Shown in pieces: positions 53,201 through 61,301 of a stretch of DNA of 64,000 nt; positions within the stretch are counted from its first letter, which is position 1; each line of letters begins with the position of its first letter. The notes under the pieces are model-generated. The model was not told where the DNA came from. It saw only the letters and a program-made list of their open reading frames with translations, and did no database searches. The translations under genes were made by a program, and so were the position numbers. This stretch comes from Streptomyces griseoviridis (GTDB lineage Bacteria > Actinomycetota > Actinomycetes > Streptomycetales > Streptomycetaceae), in the NCBI GenBank assembly GCA_014649155.1, contig BMSM01000002.1, positions 469,018 to 533,017 on the forward strand. Direction: 5' to 3'.

Positions 53201-56200
53201 GGCGGTCACCCGCTGATAGGTGGCGTGCGCCTCCGCGCTCTGCCGCTGGGCCTCCGCGAGCAGCCACAGCCACTCCCCGGGCACGGCGGCACGGGCGGGC
53301 CCGCCGGACACGTCGCCCGGAACGGCCGGGACAGCTGGGACGGCCGGTGCGGCCGGCGCCGCCTCGGGTGGCACCGGCCGGGCCGGGGCCGGGACCGCGT
53401 ACGGCGGGGCACCACCCGGCGCCACCGGCTCCGGGGCACCCGGCGGCACGTCGGGCGCGGCAGGCACCGCCCCGGCGCCGGGATCCGGCGGAGGCGAGGC
53501 GGGACCGGCCTCCGCAGGCGGGGCCGGCCGCTCGGGCCCGGCCGGTCCGGCGGCCCCGCCCCGCTGGTTGCCACCGTTGATCCACACCGTCATCCGCGGC
53601 TTCTCCTCACGGTCGTCGGGCTCGGGCGGGGGAGCGTGCCCCTCCCACAGGGCGGACAGGTCCATCGGCACCCCGCGTACGGCGGCCCGCCCCAGTCCGT
53701 CGTGGAACGCGGCCAGCGCGTGCTGCCCGCGCCGGTCCAGACCGATCGCCTCGTGCGGGCGGTCGCCGAGGACCGCCCCGGTCAGCGCGGTCAGGGTCGT
53801 GCCGGGCCCGACCTCGACGAAGGTCCGCACCCCGGCCTCGTACATCGCCTCCACCACGTCCCGGAACCGCACCGGCGCGGCGAGCTGCCCGGCGATCCCC
53901 CGCCGCACCGCGGCCGGGTCGTCCGGGTACGGCGCCGCGTCGGCCCCCGCGTACACCTCCAGGGCCGGCCGGCGGACCGTGAGGCCGGCCAGGAAGCCGG
54001 TCAACGGCTCGGCGGCCTTGGCGACCAGCGGGCTGTGGAACGCGGCGGCGGCGTTCAGCCGGCGCGTCGCCGGCCCGGCCTGGGCGCACCGGGCCGCGAC
54101 GGCGGCCAGGCCCTCGTCCGTGCCGGCCAGGACGACCTGCCGGGGCGCGTTGTGGTTGGCGACCCAGACCCCGTCCACCCCGTCGGTCACCCGCTCGACC
54201 TGCTCCAGCGGGGCGGTGACCGCCAGCATCCCGCCGGGCACGGTCGCCGCGTCCCGCATCAGCTCCCCGCGCCGCCGGGCCAGCCGGACCAGTGCCGCCG
54301 CGTCGAAGCAGCCCGCCGCGTGCAGCGCGACCAGTTCGCCGAAGCTGTGCCCGGCCACGCAGTCCGGTGTCAGGCCCAGCCGGGACAGGACGGCCAGCAG
54401 GGCCAGGCCGTGCGCGGCGAGCGCCGGCTGCGCGACCTCGGTGGCGGTCAGCGCCGCCTCCCGCGCCGCCCGCTCCTCCTCGTCGAACGCCGGCGGCGGG
54501 AACACCTCCCGGTGCACGGGCAGCACCGCCGCGACCGCGTCCCACGCCTCCCGGGCCGCCGCGTGGTGCACCGCGAGGTCCGCGCCCATGCCGACGTACT
54601 GCGCCCCCTGCCCGGGGAAGAGGAAACCGACCCGGCCGGGGGCGGCGTCACCGGTGGCGAAGTGCGCCCGCGGCGCGGAGAACGGCTCCCCGGCGCCGAT
54701 CCGGTCCGCCAGCGCCTCCAGCCGCCCGGCCAGATCGTCGGCGTCGTCCGCCACCACGGCCAGCCGCGCCCCGTGCCCGGCCCGGAACGCCGCGTGGCTC
54801 TCCCGCGCGAGCGCCGCCAACGACGCCCCCGGCCGGGGCCGCCGGACCAGCTCGGCCAGCGCGCCGGGCGTGCCGGCGCTGAACAGCACCAGTTCGCTGC
54901 CGGCCGCCGGGACCCGCCAGGCCGGCCGGCCGCCCCCGGCGGGGACGTACTCCTCCAGCGTGACGTGGAAGTTGGTGCCGCCGAAGCCGAAACTGGACAC
55001 CCCGGCACGGCGCGGCCGGTCCCCTGCGCCGATCCACGGCCGGGTCTCGGTGTTCAGATGGAACGGGGAGTCGGCGAGGGCCAGTCCGGGATGGGGCCGG
55101 CCCACCTTGATGGTCGGCGGCAGCACCCGGTGGTGCAGCGCCAGCACCGCCTTCAGCATGCCCACGGCCCCGGCGGCGGCCTTGGTGTGCCCGAACTGCG
55201 ACTTGGCCGAGCCCAGCGCGCACCACTGCCGCTCCGGACCCCCGGCCGCACCGAACACCTCGCGCAGCGCGGCGAACTCGGCGGCGTCCCCGGCCCTGGT
55301 CCCGGTGCCGTGCGCCTCGACCAGCTCCACCGTCTCCGGCCCGTACCCGGCCGCGTCGTACGCCCGGCGCAGCGCCCGCTCCTGCCCGGCGGGCACCGGC
55401 GCGTAGACCGCCGGGCTCCGGCCGTCGGCGGAGGCGCCCACGCCCCGGATCACCGCGTAGATCCGGTCCCCGTCGCGTTCGGCGTCGGACAGCCGCTTCA
55501 GCGCGAACATCACCACGGCCTCCCCGAGCATGGTCCCGTCGGCGTCGGCCGCGAACGGCCGGCAGTCCTCGGTCGGGGAGAGCGCCGGCGTCTTCGAGAA
55601 GCACACGTACATGGTGATGTCGTTGAGGACGTCCACCCCGCCGCAGACCACCAGGTCGCAGCCGCCGAGGGCGAGTTCGCCCAGCCCGGTGGAGAGCGCG
55701 GCCAGCGAGGAGGCGCAGGCCGCGTCGGTGACGTGGTTGACGCCGTGCAGGTCGTACCGGTGGGAGACGCGCCCGGCCACCACGTTGCCGAGCAGGCCGG
55801 GGAAGGTGGCCTCGGTCCAGACCGGGAAGTGCGCGCTGATCCGGTCGCAGATCTCCTCGGCGCGGGCCGCGTCCAGCCCGGCGGCGGCCAGCTCCCGCCG
55901 CCACACCGGCCGGGTGAGCCGGGCGGACACCTCGAACCCCAGCGCCAGACCGCTGCTGCCCAGCACCACGCCGACCCGCTCCCGCTGCCGGGCGGTCATC
56001 CGCCGCAGACCGCAGTCCTCCAGCAGGTCACCGGCGGCCATCATCGCCAGCAGCTGCGCGGTGTCGGTGGCCGGCAGGTCGGCCGGCGGGACACCGTACG
56101 CCATCGGGTCGAAGGGGAGGTCCGGCAGGAACGCGCCCCGGCGGACGTAGGTCTTGTCCGGGGCGAACGGGTCCGGGTCGTAGTGGTCGGCGGCCGACCA

Positions 56201-56338
56201 GCGCTCCGGCGGCACGTCGGACATCAGGTCCCGGCCGGCCAGGACGTTCCGCCAGAACCCGGCGACGTCGCGTGCGCCCGGGGTGTACGCGGCGAGACCG
56301 ACGACCGCGACCGGGACCTGGACACGTTCTGCACTCAT
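50213..56338 (-). CDS. pfaA: PUFA-synthase-type protein, PfaA-like: KS-MAT-ACP-KR-DH
   Basis: A 2041-residue multidomain synthase. KS 8-460 has Cys208, His343 and His384. The acyltransferase (about 570-880) has GHSFG with Ser665 and AFHS, the malonyl-CoA type. A Pro/Ala linker follows, with a helical segment (1022-1066) and the 18-bp-repeat region. A single ACP (1163-1250) has Ser1207 in LGIDSIKKVE. KR (1320-1780) has TGGARG at 1508 and Tyr1691/Asn1695. A PKS-type dehydratase (1790-2035) has His1799, Pro1808 and Asp1956, HxxxGxxxxP intact. It elongates and reduces a malonyl-derived chain together with PfaC and PfaD. Marine and myxobacterial homologues carry several ACPs; this one has one. Confidence 0.94.
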   Translation of the reverse strand: MSAERVQVPVAVVGLAAYTPGARDVAGFWRNVLAGRDLMSDVPPERWSAADHYDPDPFAPDKTYVRRGAFLPDLPFDPMAYGVPPADLPATDTAQLLAMMAAGDLLEDCGLRRMTARQRERVGVVLGSSGLALGFEVSARLTRPVWRRELAAAGLDAARAEEICDRISAHFPVWTEATFPGLLGNVVAGRVSHRYDLHGVNHVTDAACASSLAALSTGLGELALGGCDLVVCGGVDVLNDITMYVCFSKTPALSPTEDCRPFAADADGTMLGEAVVMFALKRLSDAERDGDRIYAVIRGVGASADGRSPAVYAPVPAGQERALRRAYDAAGYGPETVELVEAHGTGTRAGDAAEFAALREVFGAAGGPERQWCALGSAKSQFGHTKAAAGAVGMLKAVLALHHRVLPPTIKVGRPHPGLALADSPFHLNTETRPWIGAGDRPRRAGVSSFGFGGTNFHVTLEEYVPAGGGRPAWRVPAAGSELVLFSAGTPGALAELVRRPRPGASLAALARESHAAFRAGHGARLAVVADDADDLAGRLEALADRIGAGEPFSAPRAHFATGDAAPGRVGFLFPGQGAQYVGMGADLAVHHAAAREAWDAVAAVLPVHREVFPPPAFDEEERAAREAALTATEVAQPALAAHGLALLAVLSRLGLTPDCVAGHSFGELVALHAAGCFDAAALVRLARRRGELMRDAATVPGGMLAVTAPLEQVERVTDGVDGVWVANHNAPRQVVLAGTDEGLAAVAARCAQAGPATRRLNAAAAFHSPLVAKAAEPLTGFLAGLTVRRPALEVYAGADAAPYPDDPAAVRRGIAGQLAAPVRFRDVVEAMYEAGVRTFVEVGPGTTLTALTGAVLGDRPHEAIGLDRRGQHALAAFHDGLGRAAVRGVPMDLSALWEGHAPPPEPDDREEKPRMTVWINGGNQRGGAAGPAGPERPAPPAEAGPASPPPDPGAGAVPAAPDVPPGAPEPVAPGGAPPYAVPAPARPVPPEAAPAAPAVPAVPAVPGDVSGGPARAAVPGEWLWLLAEAQRQSAEAHATYQRVTAENHQTYLRTAHASMEALLGAAGVRVPGVPHPEPVAPGLSASPSPPASSSPPASSSPPASSSPPASPAPPASPVPSAAPPAHTAPMIPPPPTPATTPMAPPHAVPAASAPAAPAVSAALAALPRDAESIGALLLEVVAERTGYPADIINLDMELEADLGIDSIKKVEVLSRIRERVGELPAADLSELASLRTLREISAKVAELAGQDGTGAGSEAGTGTGSGATGGPPPAASAPALSPLVPGARAASDRPDPDLPVEPAPRGEPVRRAAVRAVPLAPAGLALAGLRDRETAVLDDGTPVGPLLVEALAAHGVPARVVSAVPSDARSVILLDQGDDPSAAFAVVRSLAGRLRTDGGVLVTVQDTGGDFGLGGGGDHPVRGGLAALARTAAREWPSAGVKAIDCARAGRTDQEVAAAIAAELVAGGPAVTVGLPADGGRVVPLPGPAEPGPPLPRITAASVLVVTGGARGVTALALRELAAAHRPRLVLLGRTDLAEEPPGLAGATDEAALVRSLAADSHPGGPAGIAAEARRVLAVREVRRTLRALREAGSEVRYAAVDARDEAALRAVLAEVRRDWGPVTGVVHGAGVIADRLIGDKTDAQFTRVYSTKVDGLRALLAATADDPLDLLVAFSSVSGVFGSPGQADYAMANTAVDHLLSAYAARHPDRLVRSLAWGPWAGGMVTEALAERFRAAGVGLIEPAAGARAFVAELADPGGPVRVLLTAGDPPEDRLGGSGPVAELALARPAYAFLDDHRIGGAAVVPVAVLVHWFTALARSWRPADGPVVLHELRVLRRIELPERERRFLLRGRAEPADPPRPGGLAVELSAAGRAYAGAVIGTGRPPAPYDRPVPEGLEAVPEPYDGLALFHGPVLQVLDDVRIGAGGGRAALRVRDTGPWRTVPWTVDVPALDGALQLAVGWAARCGAGAALPMAVRECRIHRAGADWGAARVVVSARRTGEVSAECDAAVLDGDGTPLAELLGVELIRRPDQDRERA
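53007..53078. repeat. four tandem 18-bp units in the PfaA-type linker
   Basis: Units of GAAGCGGGGGGAGAAGAG start at 53007, 53025, 53043 and 53061, with degenerate copies on both sides. On the coding strand each gives six residues (SSPPAS), in the Ser/Pro linker before the ACP. The repeats keep frame and probably vary in number between strains. Confidence 0.88.
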
Positions 56339-56363
56339 CTTTGCGGCACCTTTTGGGAAGCGG

Positions 56364-57992
56364 TCAGGCGAGTTGGCGGGGACGGAAGGTCAGGGCGGCG
56401 TCCGGCACCGGGACGCCGAAGGTGCGCAGCTGATGGGCGCGGGTGACGACGGCCGCGCCCTCCAGCAGGTTCAGCGCGATCTGGGTGACCGTGCACCGCT
56501 CCGGGTCGGCCAGCAGACTGCCCCGGACCCAGCCGTTGAACGCGCCGAGCGCGGGTCCGGCCCACAGCTGGTAGTCGGTACGGCGCTCCACGCGGCCCTC
56601 GATCGCCCACCGGCTGGCGTTGCCCACGTACCACCGGAACACCAGGGCCATCCGGTGCCGGGGATCGCGGGCGGCGCGGGCCAGCTGCTCCGGGTCGCGC
56701 CGCTGCCAGAACCGCTCGGTCCGTGCCCAGATCTCGTCCAGACCGGCGCCGAACACCTCCCGTTCCAGCCGCTGCCGGAGGTCGGCCGGGAGGTCCCCCA
56801 GCGACCGGTACCGCCGGTAGGTGTCGTACAGCCGTCCGGCGCGCGCCGCGAACAGGGTGTTCCGCGTCACCACCTGGACCCGTACGCCCTGTTCGAACAT
56901 GTCGGCGGCCGGTGCCATGGCCACGTCGGTGACGCCGGCTCCGGCCAGCAGTTCCCGGGCGTCCGCGGACAGCCCGGACTCCACGGCCAGCTGGTTGACC
57001 GAGCCGGTGGTCACATAGGCCGCGCCGAGGGCGAACGCGCCGGCCACCGCGGCGGGGGTGCCCAGTCCGCCGGCGGCGCCGACGCGGACCGGCCGGCCGT
57101 AGCCGTACCGGGCGGTGAGGGTGTCGCGGAGCGCCAGCAGTTCGGGCAGGACCACCGTCAGCGGGCGGTTGTCGGTGTGGCCGCCGCTGTCCGCTTCCAC
57201 GGTCACGTCCTCGGCGACCGGGACCCGGCGGGCCAGCCGGCCCTGTTCGGCGGTGAGCGCGCCGTCCCGGACCAGGGCGTCCAGCAGGGCGTCCGGCGCG
57301 GGCGACATGAACCGCTCCGCCACCTCGCGCCGGGACACCTTGGCGAAGAGGCGGGTGTCCCGGACCACCCGCCCGTCGGCGTCCTGCCGCAGTCCGGCCG
57401 CCGAGCAGCGGACCACGGCCGGGGTCAGGTCCAGATAGGCGGACGCGGAGACACGGCGCACCCCGTGGCGCAGCAGCAGATCGGCGACCTGCCACTCCAG
57501 CCGGGGCTCGGCGGGGGAGTGGATCAGGTTCACCCCCCAGTTGGGCCGGTCGCCGAGATCCCGGGTCAGCTCCGCCACCGCCCGCGCCACCCGGTCGGGG
57601 CCGAGCCCGGCGGCGCCGAAGAAGCCCAGCAGCCCGGCCCCGGCCAGCGCGGTCACCATCCGTGTGGTGGCGATCCCGCCCGCCATCTCCCCGGCCACGT
57701 ACGGGAACCGCGTCCCGTGCGCCTCGGCGAACCCGCGGTCGCCCAGCCACTCCGGGTACACCGGCGGCACCGTCCCGACCAGCGGACACCCCCCGCCGGG
57801 ACCGAGCGCGCCGCCCACCGCCAGCCCGTACCCGGCGTCGCCGCGCACCACGTGCACCGGCTCCCGGACACGGCCCGCGTACGCGGTGATCCCGGCCGGG
57901 CCGAACACGGCCGGCTCGGGGCCGGGCCGCCAGCACGGCGGGGCCGTCCCGGCACCGGCCCCGGACACGCCCTGCGGCTGGGTCGTGGTCAC
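56364..57992 (-). CDS. pfaD: PfaD-family trans-acting enoyl reductase
   Basis: A 542-residue flavoprotein of the PfaD family, close to its usual length. The barrel belongs to the nitronate-monooxygenase/2-nitropropane-dioxygenase group: GVNLIHSP, then VRVGAAGGLGTPAAVAGAFALGAAYVTTGSVNQ as FMN-phosphate site. The family-specific C-terminus is LVFRWYVGNASRWAI and ADPERCTVTQIALNLLEGA. In PUFA synthases PfaD reduces selected enoyl-ACP double bonds using NAD(P)H. GTG 57992 has GGAAGGAG seven bases upstream and overlaps the stop of the reductase gene (GTGA). The PfaA gene starts 25 nt downstream. Confidence 0.95.
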   Translation of the reverse strand: MTTTQPQGVSGAGAGTAPPCWRPGPEPAVFGPAGITAYAGRVREPVHVVRGDAGYGLAVGGALGPGGGCPLVGTVPPVYPEWLGDRGFAEAHGTRFPYVAGEMAGGIATTRMVTALAGAGLLGFFGAAGLGPDRVARAVAELTRDLGDRPNWGVNLIHSPAEPRLEWQVADLLLRHGVRRVSASAYLDLTPAVVRCSAAGLRQDADGRVVRDTRLFAKVSRREVAERFMSPAPDALLDALVRDGALTAEQGRLARRVPVAEDVTVEADSGGHTDNRPLTVVLPELLALRDTLTARYGYGRPVRVGAAGGLGTPAAVAGAFALGAAYVTTGSVNQLAVESGLSADARELLAGAGVTDVAMAPAADMFEQGVRVQVVTRNTLFAARAGRLYDTYRRYRSLGDLPADLRQRLEREVFGAGLDEIWARTERFWQRRDPEQLARAARDPRHRMALVFRWYVGNASRWAIEGRVERRTDYQLWAGPALGAFNGWVRGSLLADPERCTVTQIALNLLEGAAVVTRAHQLRTFGVPVPDAALTFRPRQLA

Positions 57993-59083
57993 CGTACGGC
58001 TCCTTCCGGACGGGGGACGGGCCGGAGCCCGGAGAGCAGGTAGTCGGCGTCGACGCGGGCCGGGACGCCCGGGGGCCCGAGACGGGCCCGCACCCGGGAG
58101 TCGTCGTAGCGGCGGCGCTGCCCGAGGTAGCAGAAGACCCCGCTGACGACGGCGACGGCCGCCTCGCGCGGGGAGGGGTCGGTGAGCCGCGGCACGATCG
58201 CCACCCGGACCCCGGTGAGCCGCTCCAGCAGCCGCCGGAACTCCTCGACCGGCGTCTCCCGGCCGTGCACGACGTGGTACGTCTCCACCCCGCCGGCCGG
58301 GGGCAGGTCCGCGAGCCGGGCCATCACGGCGGCGGCGTCCTCCACCGGCATCAGGTTGAGCTGCCCGTCCGGCCGGCCCACGATCCGGAACCGGCCGTGT
58401 TCCCGCAGCCCGCCGGGGCCGAAGTAGGACCGCTCCATGCCGGTCAGGGTGCGCTCGATGTTCAGCAGTGGGTGCTCGGGGAGGTCCGGGTGGGGCGGCA
58501 GGCCCGTGGTCAGCACACTGGGCCGGAAGACCACCGCCGGCCGTCCGGTGGCCCGCGCCCAGGCGTGCACCAGCAGCTCCGCCTCGTACTTGGAGCGCTC
58601 GTAAGCGCCCTCGAAACCGTAGGCGTCGGTCAGTTCGTCCTCGTACACCACCCCGGCACGGCGCGCCCCCGCGACGAACGCGGTGGAGACGTGGAACACC
58701 ATGGGCTGCCCGCTCCCGGCCCCGGCCAGGTCCAGGACGTGCCGGGTGCCCGCCACGTTGACCCGGCGCAGCACGGCCAGGTCGCCGTCGAGCGTGGTGT
58801 CGCCGGCGCAGTGCCAGACGGCGTCCAGCGAGTCGGCCAGCTCCCGGTGGGCGTCCTCCGGCAGGCCGAGGCGGGGCTCGGTGATGCGCGCGGACACCAC
58901 CCGGAGCCGGGCGGGGAGGTCGGGGCGGGGGGTGGCGAACCGGGCCAGGCCCCTGGCGATCCGCTCCCGCGCGCGCTCCGGCTCGCCGCGCGCGAGCACC
59001 GTGACCGACCGGTGGCGGCACAGCAGTTCGTCCAGGAGCCGAAGCCCCAGGAAACCCGTGGCCCCGGTCAACGCCACCCGCAC
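57989..59083 (-). CDS. stand-alone thioester-reductase-like SDR (NAD-dependent epimerase/dehydratase fold)
   Basis: About 364 residues from GTG 59083, preceded by GGGAGG at five bases. The extended SDR fold starts VALTGATGFLGLRLLDELL (NADP-binding TGxxGFLG), has WHCAGDTTL and VSTAFVAG, and a catalytic YxxxK in YERSKYEAELL. It is closest to thioester reductase (TD/R) domains of CAR, NRPS and PKS enzymes and to HglB/HetM of heterocyst glycolipid synthesis. First gene of the operon, overlapping PfaD by 4 nt. It probably releases the acyl chain from the ACP as aldehyde, perhaps then alcohol. A fatty-acyl-CoA-reductase-type role is an alternative. Confidence 0.85.
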   Translation of the reverse strand: MRVALTGATGFLGLRLLDELLCRHRSVTVLARGEPERARERIARGLARFATPRPDLPARLRVVSARITEPRLGLPEDAHRELADSLDAVWHCAGDTTLDGDLAVLRRVNVAGTRHVLDLAGAGSGQPMVFHVSTAFVAGARRAGVVYEDELTDAYGFEGAYERSKYEAELLVHAWARATGRPAVVFRPSVLTTGLPPHPDLPEHPLLNIERTLTGMERSYFGPGGLREHGRFRIVGRPDGQLNLMPVEDAAAVMARLADLPPAGGVETYHVVHGRETPVEEFRRLLERLTGVRVAIVPRLTDPSPREAAVAVVSGVFCYLGQRRRYDDSRVRARLGPPGVPARVDADYLLSGLRPVPRPEGAVR

Positions 59084-59200
59084 CGCACCCTCCCCTGTCC
59101 CGCACCCGACGACGGCCTTACGAAGCGACCACTGTGCCGCGCGCCGCCGGAGGGAGAGGGAGAAGAACGGAGAGATCACCGCTTCTGCTGACAGTCACCG

Positions 59201-59206
59201 ATTATC
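59201..59206 (-). promoter_or_regulatory. possible -10 element of the megasynthase operon
   Basis: On the minus strand GATAAT appears in an AT-richer patch (GTGTCCGGATAATCGG) about 118 nt before the reductase start, the only TATAAT-like hexamer I see in the 171-bp gap after the IclR gene. No clear TTGACA-type -35 hexamer is seen at the proper distance, so this is tentative. Confidence 0.3.
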
Positions 59207-59254
59207 CGGACACACCACGGCCGTCGTTGATAAGCGCCGGAAGCCGCCGGGACG

Positions 59255-60073
59255 TCAGCAGGCGTCGGCCAGCTGCTGCTCGATGGCGTCGACCGTGTCG
59301 AGCAGGACCCGGGCGACCCCGCGCAGATCCCGGGTGTTCACCGTGTCGCCCACCACGACCGCCGCCAGCGGACCCGTCTTCCCCAGCCGCACCGGGGCGG
59401 CCAGTTCGACCAGGTCGGGAATGCACTCGCTGCGGGCGTACGACAGCCCGGTCCGCCGGATGCGGTCGAACTCGCGCCGCATCGCGTCCGTCCGGGCCCG
59501 GGTCATGCTCAGGTCGGCGGCCGCCGTGTCGAAGAGGTCCGCCGGGTCGCGCTGGTCCATCGCCAGCAGCAGCTTGCCCGCCGCCGAGCGGTGCGCCGGG
59601 ACCGGCTGCCGCAGGGCCATCGCGAGCCGCACGTGCTCCTGGCCGTACAGCGTCCCGACGTGCTGGACCCGCGTGCCCGACAACGTGCCCAGGCTGACGA
59701 TCCGGTGAGTGAGCTGGAACAGCTCGATCAGGAAGGGCGTGACCGGATAGCTCAGCCGCTGCACCCCCGCCGGCCCCCGCGTCGCCGCCAGCCGGGACAG
59801 ATACGTGCCCAGTTCGTACGACTTCGACTCCCGCCGCACGGCGAGCCCCATGTCGGTCAGCGCCCGCATCAGGCGGTGCAGCGTCGACTTGGGCAGGTTC
59901 ACCAGCCGGGACAGCTCCGACAGGGTCAGCGGACGCGACGCCTCGGCCAGTGTCTCCAGCACGGTGAGCGCCTTGCGCAGCGGGCCCCCCGGGGCGCCGG
60001 GCACGACCGTGCCCGCCCCTGTGCCCGCGCCCGCTCCCGCGCGCGCCGCCCGAGGCTGCCGTTCACCGTCCAC
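59255..60073 (-). CDS. IclR-family transcriptional regulator
   Basis: About 272 residues from GTG 60073, with GGGAG seven bases upstream; the frame extends to an ATG at 60118. The HTH is [26 protein letters not shown] and the IclR effector domain follows: [23 protein letters not shown] and [21 protein letters not shown]. It sits between the leftward megasynthase operon, which it precedes in the same direction, and the divergent ispH-dxs-ispG operon. It is therefore the natural candidate regulator of one or both. IclR proteins repress or activate depending on a small-molecule ligand, here unknown. Confidence 0.92.
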   Translation of the reverse strand: MDGERQPRAARAGAGAGTGAGTVVPGAPGGPLRKALTVLETLAEASRPLTLSELSRLVNLPKSTLHRLMRALTDMGLAVRRESKSYELGTYLSRLAATRGPAGVQRLSYPVTPFLIELFQLTHRIVSLGTLSGTRVQHVGTLYGQEHVRLAMALRQPVPAHRSAAGKLLLAMDQRDPADLFDTAAADLSMTRARTDAMRREFDRIRRTGLSYARSECIPDLVELAAPVRLGKTGPLAAVVVGDTVNTRDLRGVARVLLDTVDAIEQQLADAC

Positions 60074-60227
60074 CGTGATGCTCCCGTCGACGAAGCACAC
60101 CGACCAACCGGCCTCCATCCCTATCCGCGCGGGCCTGGCGGACTCAAGGCCGGCCGGGGATGCTGTCCCGAGGATGCTCGGGGTCGGGCCCTTTCGGCGG
60201 GCTCGCCACGGGCAAGCGGCAACCACC

Positions 60228-60245
60228 GTTCCGGAAAGTGGAAAC
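60228..60245. promoter_or_regulatory. candidate IclR operator upstream of ispH
   Basis: GTTCCGGAAAGTGGAAAC is an imperfect dyad (GTTCC with GGAAAC) centred 52 nt before the ispH start. It lies in the divergent IclR/ispH gap, the expected place for an IclR site, but the symmetry is partial. Confidence 0.35.
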
Positions 60246-60287
60246 CGCCGTAGAGCCGACCGCCCGGCCCTCCGTACTGTCCCGACC

Positions 60288-61289
60288 ATGGCTGATGTGA
60301 GCTCGTACGAGAACGCGGGGGACGGCGTGACCCGCCGTGTCCTGCTGGCCGGCCCCCGTTCCTTCTGCGCCGGGGTCGAGAGGGCCATCGAGATCGTGGA
60401 GCGGGCTCTGGAACAGCGGGGTGCTCCCGTCTACGTCCGCAAGCAGATCGTGCACAACGTCACCGTCGTCGACGACCTCGCCGCGCGCGGTGCCGTCTTC
60501 GTCGAGGAACTGGACGAGGTGCCCGACGACGCCACGGTGGTGTTCTCCGCCCACGGGGTGTCGCCCGCCGTACGCCAGGAGGCCGACCGCAGGGGCCTGG
60601 AGGTCATCGACGGCACCTGTCCCCTGGTCGCCAAGGTGCACGCCGAGGCACGCCGGTTCGCGGCCCGCGGCGACACCGTCGTGCTCGTCGGCCACGCCGG
60701 ACACGAGGAGGTCGAGGGCACGATGGGCGAGGCACCGCGGTCGATGGTGCTGGTCTCCACCCCCGAGGAGGCCCGCGGCCTGCCGGCCGCCGTCGGCGGG
60801 CAGGTCTCCTACCTGACCCAGACCACCCTCGCCGTGGACGAGACCGAGGAGGTCGTCGGCGCGCTCCGGGAGCGGTTCCCGCTGCTCCAGGAACCCCCGT
60901 CCGACGACATCTGCTACGCCACCACCAACCGGCAGGCCGCGCTCAAGGCGATCGTCGCGGAGTCCGACCTCGTGCTCGTCGTCGGCTCGGAGAACTCCTC
61001 CAACTCGGTCCGCCTGGTCGAGATCGCCCGCCGCGAGGGCACCCGGGCCGAACTGATCGACCGCGCCGGCGACATCCGGCCCCAGTGGCTGGAGGGCGTC
61101 CGCACCGTGGGCCTCACCGCCGGCGCCTCCGCGCCGCCCGCCCTGGTCACCGAGGTCGTCGACCGCCTCGGCGAGTTCGGGCCGGTCCAGGTGGAGGAGC
61201 GCGAGATCGCCCGCGAGACCGTGAGCTTCGACCTTCCCTCGTCCGTACGCGGCCAGTCGCGGCGGGCGGCGGGCGACCGTTCCAGCTGA
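60288..61289 (+). CDS. ispH: 4-hydroxy-3-methylbut-2-enyl diphosphate reductase
   Basis: A 333-residue iron-sulfur enzyme, last step of the MEP pathway (HMBPP to IPP and DMAPP). The three cluster cysteines are Cys27 ([10 protein letters not shown]), Cys111 ([10 protein letters not shown]) and Cys209 ([11 protein letters not shown]). The conserved histidines lie at 56, 89 and 139 ([22 protein letters not shown]). It is the first of three MEP genes in a row; dxs begins 13 nt after its stop. Streptomyces keep a housekeeping ispH elsewhere, so this is probably a pathway-linked extra copy. That inference needs the whole genome. Confidence 0.96.
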   Translation: MADVSSYENAGDGVTRRVLLAGPRSFCAGVERAIEIVERALEQRGAPVYVRKQIVHNVTVVDDLAARGAVFVEELDEVPDDATVVFSAHGVSPAVRQEADRRGLEVIDGTCPLVAKVHAEARRFAARGDTVVLVGHAGHEEVEGTMGEAPRSMVLVSTPEEARGLPAAVGGQVSYLTQTTLAVDETEEVVGALRERFPLLQEPPSDDICYATTNRQAALKAIVAESDLVLVVGSENSSNSVRLVEIARREGTRAELIDRAGDIRPQWLEGVRTVGLTAGASAPPALVTEVVDRLGEFGPVQVEEREIARETVSFDLPSSVRGQSRRAAGDRSS

Positions 61290-61301
61290 GCGAGGAGAGA
61301 C

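Noticed and set aside
52274..56446. Plus-strand open frame of about 1,390 codons opposite the PfaA-type gene
   Set aside because: Low-complexity Arg/Gly product with no motifs, antisense to intact KS, AT, ACP and KR domains.
42514..59083. Enediyne PKS interpretation of the megasynthase
   Set aside because: Enediyne synthases are one protein with KS-AT-ACP-KR-DH and a C-terminal phosphopantetheinyl transferase. Here there is a separate KS-CLF protein, FabA-like DH pairs and a PfaD reductase, as in PUFA-type systems.
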